Positions 1 to 5,011 of a stretch of DNA of 6,680 nucleotides are shown one piece after another. Positions within the stretch are counted from its first letter, which is position 1. Each line of letters begins with the position of its first letter. The notes beneath the pieces were generated by a model. It was given only the letters and a program-made list of their open reading frames with translations, was not told where the DNA came from and did no database searches. Source of the stretch: JAZDKP01 sp043802925 (GTDB lineage Bacteria > Fibrobacterota > OXYB2-FULL-49-7 > JAEUSG01); contig JAZDKP010000012.1 in the NCBI GenBank assembly GCA_043802925.1, positions 1-6,680 of the forward strand. Direction: 5' to 3'. Position numbers and translations under genes: made by a program.

Positions 1-1713
1 GTTCTGGTGCCAGTAATAAAGTGAATGGCCGAACGAAAGCACGAACGGGTATTCCTGGATTTCGGGTTCGAGGGGCGGCGTAGGGTGAAGATTGGCGAAT
101 GAGAACTTGTGGGACGCTTCGGTGAAGAGGATGGGGGTGCCCAGGGGCTTGTCGTGGGTGCAGGGCCATTGGCGGCCGTATCCGCGTGAAAGGTTTTCGT
201 TTGTGACCCCTTCATAGACCGGGATCGTTTCCGCGATTTCACGGAGGATGTCTTCCTGGGACCTGAAGGTCCAGCGGGCGCCCATGCGGTTTGCCACTTC
301 GACCATCTGCTGCCAGGCGGAGGGGAGCCCGGGCAGCGGCTCCACGACTTTGACCGCCCGCTGGATGCGGCGCTCGGTACTGGTAAAGGTGACATCTTCT
401 TCGCCGTAGGCGACCACGGGAAGGACCACGTGCGCATGTTCCGCGGTTTTGGTGAGAAACAGGTTCTGCAGCACCACAAATTCCATGCTTTGCAGGGCGT
501 CGTTGGCATCGCAGTAACTGGCGGACACGGCCGGGTTGTGGCGGTCGAGCCAGAGGGCCTTGAGCTTGAGCGGCGGGGCGAACATGCCCGCGGCGTCCAA
601 CCCGGAGGCGGTGGGGAGTTTGGCGTTCCACATTTTTTCGAACCGTGCCCGGCCTTCGGCATCGCCCACGCGCACATACCCGGGCAGATAGTCGGGCATG
701 ACGCCCATGTCGCACCCGCCCTGCGCGTTGTTATGCTCCGTCAACGGCATGATGCCCGCCCCGGGTTTGGCGAGGTTGCCGGTGAGCAGCACCAGGTTGA
801 CCATGGCGGAGAGCGCGTCCTCGCCGATTTCTTCGGACCCGGCTCCGTAAAGCAGCATGCCGGGCCGGTTTTGCGCAAACAGCAGGGCCGCCTGCTCTAT
901 GAGTGCGGGATCCACGTCGCAGCGCCGGGCCGCGAAGAGGATATCGAAGGTCTGGATGTTCTTTAAGAATTCGGTAAAGCCCTTGCAACGGGAACGGACG
1001 AAGTCGAAATCCACGAAGCCGCGGTCAATGATGATTTTGGCCATGGCGGCATAGAGGTAACCCGCGGTGCCGGGCTTGGTGTTCAGGAAGATGTCGGCAT
1101 GTTCGGCCACGCGGTGGCGGCGCTCGCCGACCACGATGAGCTTGGCCCCGTTTTGCCGGGCGCGGATAATGTGGCCGCCGATGGTGGGCAGTTGCTGGCC
1201 CACGTCGAGTTCGTTCAGCAGGATGACCCGGCTGGTAAAGAGGTCCTGGATGGGGTTGGTGGCCGCGCCGATTCCGAGCATTTTACGGAGGACCTGGACC
1301 GAGGTGGTGCGGTAGAAGCTGGTGCCCTGGTCCACGTTGTTGGTGCCAATGACCGCGCGCGCGAACTTTTGGAAGAGGTAGCCGTCTTCGTTGGAACAGC
1401 GGGCGGAATCGAGGAATCCGATGCTGTCCGGGCCGTGTTTTTCGCGTATTTCCGTTAATCGTTTGGCGATAAAGTCGTAGGCCTCTGTAAAGCTGACCGG
1501 AACGAGCGCCCCGTTTTTGCGCAAGAGCGGGGTATGGAGCCGGTCCGAGGCGCTGGCGATTTCGTGGACGTGCCAGCCGCGGACGCAGATGCGCCCCTGA
1601 TTGGCAGGATGCGACATGCTGGGGTAAACACCGGTGATTTCACCTTGATGTGTTTCAAGGTAGATGCCGCAACCGACGCCGCAGAAGGTACAGGTGCTTA
1701 AATGGTGGCTCAC
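1..1713 (-). CDS. Molybdopterin oxidoreductase, formate dehydrogenase alpha-like, non-canonical active site (3' end outside window)
   Basis: 571 residues are visible with no stop, and the frame runs off the left edge. An N-terminal 4Fe-4S domain has C8, C11, C15 (CTFCGVGC) and C43 (GRICVRGW), followed by the catalytic molybdopterin domain. Family signatures include RAVIGTNNVD (119-128), LTGNLAKPGAG (310-320), NNAQGGCDMG (328-337), a PDYLPGY segment and LFLTKTAEHAHVVLP near 427-441. The window ends at the start of the C-terminal cofactor-binding domain (YPFVLSFGHSLYYWHQN). By gapless alignment to E. coli FdhF, Sec140/His141 become Y134/R135, Arg333 becomes T325 and Lys44 becomes R45. Family membership, 4Fe-4S binding and probable bis-MGD binding are well supported; formate oxidation is doubtful. 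There is no Tat signal or extra ferredoxin domain at the N-terminus, so a cytoplasmic protein is likely. GTG at 1713 is the start: an in-frame TAG lies 36 bases upstream, no ATG lies between, and GGAG sits 8 bases before it. Partner subunits, if any, would be beyond the left edge. Confidence 0.9.
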   Translation of the reverse strand, partial: MSHHLSTCTFCGVGCGIYLETHQGEITGVYPSMSHPANQGRICVRGWHVHEIASASDRLHTPLLRKNGALVPVSFTEAYDFIAKRLTEIREKHGPDSIGFLDSARCSNEDGYLFQKFARAVIGTNNVDQGTSFYRTTSVQVLRKMLGIGAATNPIQDLFTSRVILLNELDVGQQLPTIGGHIIRARQNGAKLIVVGERRHRVAEHADIFLNTKPGTAGYLYAAMAKIIIDRGFVDFDFVRSRCKGFTEFLKNIQTFDILFAARRCDVDPALIEQAALLFAQNRPGMLLYGAGSEEIGEDALSAMVNLVLLTGNLAKPGAGIMPLTEHNNAQGGCDMGVMPDYLPGYVRVGDAEGRARFEKMWNAKLPTASGLDAAGMFAPPLKLKALWLDRHNPAVSASYCDANDALQSMEFVVLQNLFLTKTAEHAHVVLPVVAYGEEDVTFTSTERRIQRAVKVVEPLPGLPSAWQQMVEVANRMGARWTFRSQEDILREIAETIPVYEGVTNENLSRGYGRQWPCTHDKPLGTPILFTEASHKFSFANLHPTPPLEPEIQEYPFVLSFGHSLYYWHQN

Positions 1714-1721
1714 GCCGCCCG

Positions 1722-1725
1722 CTCC
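1722..1725 (-). promoter_or_regulatory. Ribosome binding site of the oxidoreductase gene
   Basis: GGAG on the minus strand lies 8 bases before the GTG at 1713. It decides the start, because no ATG exists between the upstream in-frame TAG (1749-1747) and this GTG. Confidence 0.65.
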
Positions 1726-1778
1726 GAGTCTTTGAAGGTCGTTGTTCTATGTTTCAAACGGAGTTTACTTGGAATGAA

Positions 1779-1807
1779 AAAATAAAATTGCGGACAGGCT
1801 AATACAA
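1779..1807 (-). promoter_or_regulatory. Weak sigma70-like promoter candidate for the oxidoreductase gene
   Basis: On the minus strand, TTGTAT (1807-1802) is followed by a 17-base spacer and TATTTT (1784-1779). Each hexamer matches the sigma70 consensus at four of six positions. It would give a leader of about 60 bases before the GTG and lies just after the probable pckG terminator, so the position makes sense. The region is AT-rich, so a chance match is quite possible, and the host's promoter consensus is unknown. Confidence 0.22.
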
Positions 1808-1808
1808 G

Positions 1809-1835
1809 GAAAAAGGCCGATTGTTCAATCCGGAA
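1809..1835 (-). terminator. Probable intrinsic terminator downstream of pckG
   Basis: Read on the minus strand, CCGGATTG, a short AA turn and CAATCGG form a stem of about seven pairs with one bulged G, followed by CC and five Ts (TTTTT). It lies about 100 bases after the pckG stop and just before the promoter candidate of the next gene. The stem is short and imperfect, so this is a moderate call. Confidence 0.38.
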
Positions 1836-1881
1836 TCCACTTATCCTCCATTTCTTTTCTTCGCAGGGAACTCACCCCCTT

Positions 1882-1908
1882 GCCCCCTCTCTTGTCAAGA
1901 GAGGGGGC
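1882..1908. repeat. Perfect 13-bp palindrome, possible dispersed intergenic repeat
   Basis: The arm GCCCCCTCTCTTG (1882-1894) and its exact complement (1896-1908) are separated by a single T, giving a very stable GC-rich hairpin about 30 bases beyond the pckG stop codon. No T-run follows on either strand, so it is not a classic intrinsic terminator. It could protect the pckG mRNA 3' end or help termination. It resembles the short GC-rich palindromes that are scattered between genes in many bacterial genomes; copy number cannot be judged from one window. Confidence 0.7.
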
Positions 1909-1937
1909 TCTTCTGCAATAGCCAATGCCCTCCCTCT

Positions 1938-3728
1938 TCATCCCTTCAGCCTTTTTTCAAGCCCTGCCAGTTCATCGGCAAGTTCCCTGGGCAGGCGGCT
2001 TCCAAACCGCGCGTAATGTTCCCGGATGGAATCAACTTCCTTCAGCCACTCGGTCGTATCGACTTTTAAGAGCTGGGTCATGTCGCTTTCCGTCACCTTG
2101 AGGCCGCTGCGGTCAATGGCATTCAAAGTGGGCATGAAGCCGATGGGCGTTTCAACGGCCTGGCCCTTGCCCGACACCCGCTCAAAGACCCATTTGAGCA
2201 CACGGCTGTTGTCGCCGTAGCCGGGCCAGAGCCATTTGCCGTCCGAGGTTTTGCGGAACCAGTTCACGTAGAAAATTTTCGGGAGCTTATCTTCCGTGGA
2301 CTTGCCGCCCATCTTGATCCAGTGACCCAGATAGTCGGCCATGTTGTAGCCGCAGAAGGGCAGCATGGCCATGGGGTCGCGCCGGACCACGCCTACAGCG
2401 CCTATATTCGCGGCCGTGGTTTCGGAGCCCACGATGGAGCCCAGGAAGACGCCGTGGTTCCAGTTCCGCGCCTGGTGGATGAGCGGGATGACGCTGGGAC
2501 GGCGGCCGCCGAAAAGGAAGGCGCTGATGGGGACGCCTTTGGGGTCTTCCCACTCGGGCGCAATGGCCGGGCACTGGCGCGCGGGCGTGGTGAAGCGGGC
2601 GTTGGGGTGCGCGGCCGGTTCCTTGCCGTTCCGGTCCCACTCTTTGCCCTTCCAGTCAATAATTTTACCGGCCGGCGCGTCGTGGCCGATGGCTTCCCAC
2701 CAGATGTCCTTGTCCTCGGTGAGCGCCACATTGGTGAAAATGGTGTTTTTCAGTACGGTCTTCATTGCATTGGGGTTGCTTTGCGGCGAGGTGCCTGGCG
2801 CCACGCCAAAGAAGCCGGCCTCGGGATTGATGGCGTACAGGCGGCCGTCCGCGCCGAACTTCATCCAGGCGATGTCGTCGCCCACGGTCTCGACCTTCCA
2901 CCCGGGAATAGTGGGGATGAGCATGGCGAGGTTGGTTTTGCCGCAGGCTGAAGGGAAAGCCGCGGCCACGAACCTACGTTCGCCTTCGGGTGACGTGATG
3001 GCCAGAATGAGCATGTGCTCCGCGAGCCAGCCTTCTTCGCGCGCCATCACCGAAGCGATGCGCAGGGCAAAGCACTTTTTCCCGAGCAGGGCATTGCCGC
3101 CGTAGCCCGAGCCGTAGGACCAGATGGTCCGCTCTTCGGGGAAGTGTGAAATGTATTTCTTTTCGATGGGAGCACAGGGCCAGCCCGCGTCCTTTTCACC
3201 GGGCGCGAGCGGCTTTCCGATGGAGTGCATGCAGGGGATGAATTCACCGTTGCCCAGAACGTCGAGGACCTTGCCGCCTACCCGTGTCATGATGTGCATG
3301 TTGATGACAACATAGGGGGAATCCGTGATTTCCACGCCGATTTTTGAGATGGGGGAGCCCACGGGGCCCATGCTGAAGGGGATGACATACAGGGTGCGGC
3401 CGGCCATGCAGCCGGAGTAGAGACCGCGCATGGTCTTCTTGAGTTCCACGGGGTCAATCCAGTTGTTGGTAGGCCCGGCTTCGTCCTTTGTACGCGAGGC
3501 GATATACGTGCGGTCTTCGACGCGCGCCACATCGGACGGCTCGCTGCGGAAAAGCAAGCAGTTAGGCAGTTTGGATTGGTTCAAAGGAATGGCCAGTCCT
3601 TCTTTTACCATCAGCGCGGCCAACCGGTCGTACTCTTCTTTGGAACCGTTGCACCAGTAAACATCGGTGGGTTTGCAGAGGCTGCGCATTTCCTCCACCC
3701 ATTGTTGCAGTTTTGCGTTTTGGGTCAT
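1938..3728 (-). CDS. pckG: Phosphoenolpyruvate carboxykinase (GTP)
   Basis: This 596-residue protein, full length for the family, converts oxaloacetate and GTP to PEP, CO2 and GDP in the cytoplasm. It is the entry step of gluconeogenesis and can run in reverse as an anaplerotic reaction. The P-loop FPSACGKTN (258-266) carries the GTP-class hallmark cysteine C262. The second nucleotide and metal motif is VGDDIAWM (282-289). The Mn ligands expected from the animal enzyme fall at K218, H238 and D285. Substrate-binding positions R69 (DVARVE), Y209 (GYGG), N376 and R378 (HPNARF) are present. FGGRRP (406-411), GVFLGS (426-431) and FYVNWFRK (486-493) are further family blocks. The ATG at 3728 has AGGAG seven bases upstream. 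No catalytic residue that I can place is missing. It appears to be its own unit, flanked by two structured intergenic regions. Confidence 0.98.
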   Translation of the reverse strand: MTQNAKLQQWVEEMRSLCKPTDVYWCNGSKEEYDRLAALMVKEGLAIPLNQSKLPNCLLFRSEPSDVARVEDRTYIASRTKDEAGPTNNWIDPVELKKTMRGLYSGCMAGRTLYVIPFSMGPVGSPISKIGVEITDSPYVVINMHIMTRVGGKVLDVLGNGEFIPCMHSIGKPLAPGEKDAGWPCAPIEKKYISHFPEERTIWSYGSGYGGNALLGKKCFALRIASVMAREEGWLAEHMLILAITSPEGERRFVAAAFPSACGKTNLAMLIPTIPGWKVETVGDDIAWMKFGADGRLYAINPEAGFFGVAPGTSPQSNPNAMKTVLKNTIFTNVALTEDKDIWWEAIGHDAPAGKIIDWKGKEWDRNGKEPAAHPNARFTTPARQCPAIAPEWEDPKGVPISAFLFGGRRPSVIPLIHQARNWNHGVFLGSIVGSETTAANIGAVGVVRRDPMAMLPFCGYNMADYLGHWIKMGGKSTEDKLPKIFYVNWFRKTSDGKWLWPGYGDNSRVLKWVFERVSGKGQAVETPIGFMPTLNAIDRSGLKVTESDMTQLLKVDTTEWLKEVDSIREHYARFGSRLPRELADELAGLEKRLKG

Positions 3729-3735
3729 CTATTTT

Positions 3736-3740
3736 CTCCT
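3736..3740 (-). promoter_or_regulatory. Ribosome binding site of pckG
   Basis: AGGAG on the minus strand with a 7-base spacer to the ATG at 3728 is an almost ideal Shine-Dalgarno site. It also shows that this genome does use Shine-Dalgarno pairing, in contrast to msrAB, which lacks one. Confidence 0.8.
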
Positions 3741-3759
3741 TTTGGTTTTTTCCGGGCAC

Positions 3760-3803
3760 AAAAATAGCCAGCGGTGTCGCGTAAGGCAGACGCTGGCTGA
3801 CGC
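3760..3803 (-). promoter_or_regulatory. Leader hairpin and tandem 10-bp repeat upstream of pckG
   Basis: On the minus strand, AGCCAGCG (3798-3791) pairs exactly with CGCTGGCT (3773-3766) around a 17-base loop, and ATTTTTG follows directly. That is the layout of an intrinsic terminator or attenuator, about 40 bases ahead of the pckG start. Overlapping its outer arm are two adjacent 10-base units, GCGTCAGCCA and GCGTCTGCCT (3803-3784), matching at eight positions and spaced one helical turn apart, like paired protein half-sites. Whether it ends read-through from msrAB or controls pckG cannot be told. No convincing pckG promoter was recognised in the AT-rich stretch at about 3804-3880. Confidence 0.4.
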
Positions 3804-3891
3804 AATTCTTGGATTAGCTATGTTTTCGCTTGTTCACTCGATGAAAAAATAACTTCAAAAGAAAATAAGGGCAAGGGTTTTGTGGAAGAAA

Positions 3892-4000
3892 GGGTCGCGA
3901 GAGGGTCAGAAGGGCAGAGGGTCAAAGGGTCAGAGTAGTTTTGAAGTCACGTGACTTCACTTCTTTACTTTGACCCTCTGACCCTTTGGCCCTTTGACTT
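3892..4000. repeat. Large imperfect inverted repeat built from 8-bp GGGTCARA units
   Basis: The centre is a perfect 16-bp palindrome, GAAGTCAC/GTGACTTC (3943-3958). The left arm has GGGTC cores at 3892, 3903, 3919 and 3927 and a GGGC variant at 3912, mostly 8 bases apart. The right arm has complementary GACCC cores at 3972 and 3980 and GGCCC at 3988, again every 8 bases. The arms fold together as an imperfect hairpin of roughly 50 bases per side, with a two-base offset next to the centre. It begins just past the msrAB stop codon. It could be a terminator or mRNA 3' stabiliser for msrAB, or a REP- or MITE-like element. There is no T-run typical of a simple intrinsic terminator and no coding capacity. 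Confidence 0.65.
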
Positions 4001-4017
4001 TTCTCCCTTCATTTCGC

Positions 4018-4941
4018 TTAAAATCTTTTTGTATACACATGGCAATACGGACTTCCACCGGTCTTGGCGTAGTAGTCCTGATGATGCTCTTCCGCCGGCC
4101 AGAAGGGGCCCACGGGTGTCACTTCCGTTACGACCTTCAGCCCTTTTCCTTTCAAAATACCGATTAGTTTTTCAGCGGTCTTTTTCTGTTCGTCATCCAT
4201 GTAAAAGATAGCTGAACGGTACTGGAGCCCGATGTCCGGCCCCTGCCGGTTGACCTGCGTCGGGTCATGCGTCTCAAAAAAGACTTTTGCCAGGGTTTCG
4301 TAATCCGTCTTTTTCGGATCGTACAGGACTTCCACGGCTTCGGCATGGCCGGTCTTTCCGGTGCAGACCTGCTCATAGGTGGGGTGGTCCGTGCGGCCGC
4401 CGGTATAACCGACGCGGGCGTAGAGGACACCGTTGGCTTTCTTCATATAATACTCGACGCCCCAAAAGCAGCCGGAGGCGAACAGGGCGCGTTGGGCTGG
4501 GACAAAGGTCATGGAAATGGAGTTTACGCAGTGGCGCGTGTTCTTCGGAGTCAGCTTTTCACCGGTGAACACGTGGCCCAGATGGGCGCCGCAGTTGGTG
4601 CAGAGGATTTCGGTGCGCGCTCCGTCCGCGTCGGTCTGGCGTTTGATTGCGCCATGGATTTCGTCGTCAAAGCTGGGCCATCCGCACTGCGAATCGAATT
4701 TGTCTTTGGAATAATAGAGCGGTGCGTCACAACGTTTGCAGCGATAGATCCCGTCTGATTTGAAGTTCCAGTATTGGCCCTTAAAGGGGGCTTCGGTACC
4801 TTTGTTTAAAATGACACGCGCCTCTTCCGGAGTGAGGGAATTGTAGTGCGGTTCGTCGTTATCACGGTTCTTTGATTCACCCATAAGAGAGATCCCTGTG
4901 AAAAGAAGAACGGCCAGGAGGATGACGTATGTCGTTTTCAT
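4018..4941 (-). CDS. msrAB: Exported bifunctional peptide-methionine sulfoxide reductase, MsrB-MsrA fusion
   Basis: The 307-residue protein reduces both sulfoxide stereoisomers of oxidised methionine: MsrB the R form, MsrA the S form. Residues 1-21 look like a signal peptide (MKTTY, then a hydrophobic run ending LMG), with no lipobox cysteine. The MsrB domain (about 35-147) has zinc cysteines C68, C71, C114 and C117, CGWPSF with probable resolving C86, and RHCVNS with catalytic C138. The MsrA domain (about 152-307) has GCFWG with catalytic C158, E203 in GHAEAV, HDPTQ, QYRS, and C300 (PYCHVY) as a possible recycling cysteine. ATG at 4941 is preferred because it opens the signal peptide. An upstream TTG at 5010 would add 23 residues ahead of it and overlap the kinase gene. 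Neither start has a clear Shine-Dalgarno site. The 56-bp gap after the kinase gene suggests possible cotranscription. The thiol donor for recycling is not in this window. Confidence 0.96.
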   Translation of the reverse strand: MKTTYVILLAVLLFTGISLMGESKNRDNDEPHYNSLTPEEARVILNKGTEAPFKGQYWNFKSDGIYRCKRCDAPLYYSKDKFDSQCGWPSFDDEIHGAIKRQTDADGARTEILCTNCGAHLGHVFTGEKLTPKNTRHCVNSISMTFVPAQRALFASGCFWGVEYYMKKANGVLYARVGYTGGRTDHPTYEQVCTGKTGHAEAVEVLYDPKKTDYETLAKVFFETHDPTQVNRQGPDIGLQYRSAIFYMDDEQKKTAEKLIGILKGKGLKVVTEVTPVGPFWPAEEHHQDYYAKTGGSPYCHVYTKRF

Positions 4942-4983
4942 ACGTAAAAGATACAAAACACTGCCGGAGTTCAGGGCGCTTGC

Positions 4984-5011
4984 TTTGTCTGTCCGTTTCA
5001 GGACAGACAAA
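4984..5011. repeat. Perfect 11-bp hairpin spanning the kinase stop codon
   Basis: TTTGTCTGTCC (4984-4994) and GGACAGACAAA (5001-5011) are exact complements around a 6-base loop. On the minus strand the kinase TGA (5000-4998) falls inside that loop, so the left stem arm is the last coding sequence. No T-run follows the stem on the minus strand, so it is not a standard terminator. It ends 42 bases before the msrAB ATG. It may act in mRNA processing, partial termination, coupling of the two genes, or as a protein-binding palindrome. Confidence 0.7.

Noticed and set aside
1290..1335. Selenocysteine-encoding TGA in the oxidoreductase active site
   Set aside because: The position equivalent to Sec140 is an ordinary TAC (Tyr) and there is no in-frame TGA anywhere in the visible gene.
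430..1458. Plus-strand open frames (430-966, 857-1054, 1067-1315, 1099-1458)
   Set aside because: They are antisense to the continuous oxidoreductase frame, give Arg/Gly/His-rich sequence without family motifs, and lack ribosome binding sites.
239..1658. Minus-strand frames at 239-715, 731-988 and 1455-1658
   Set aside because: They are out of frame with the oxidoreductase, whose own frame reads uninterrupted from the GTG at 1713 to the window edge with recognisable motifs throughout.
1821..2069. Plus-strand frame of 82 residues across the pckG 3' end
   Set aside because: Half of it is the intergenic palindrome translated and half is antisense pckG; no sign of a real protein.
2322..3105. 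Plus-strand frames of 209 and 246 residues inside pckG
   Set aside because: Antisense shadows of a highly conserved gene with high-GC codon use; no domain, no ribosome binding site.
1..3728. Functional link between pckG and the formate dehydrogenase-like gene
   Set aside because: They are separated by a 224-bp gap with a probable terminator and a promoter candidate, and no known pathway couples them directly; adjacency alone is weak evidence.
3892..4000. CRISPR array
   Set aside because: Units are only about 8 bp, without unique spacers of regular length, and they invert around a central palindrome; there are no cas genes.
4942..5010. TTG at 5010 as the msrAB start
   Set aside because: It would place 23 charged and polar residues before an evident signal peptide, overlap the kinase gene, and has no ribosome binding site.
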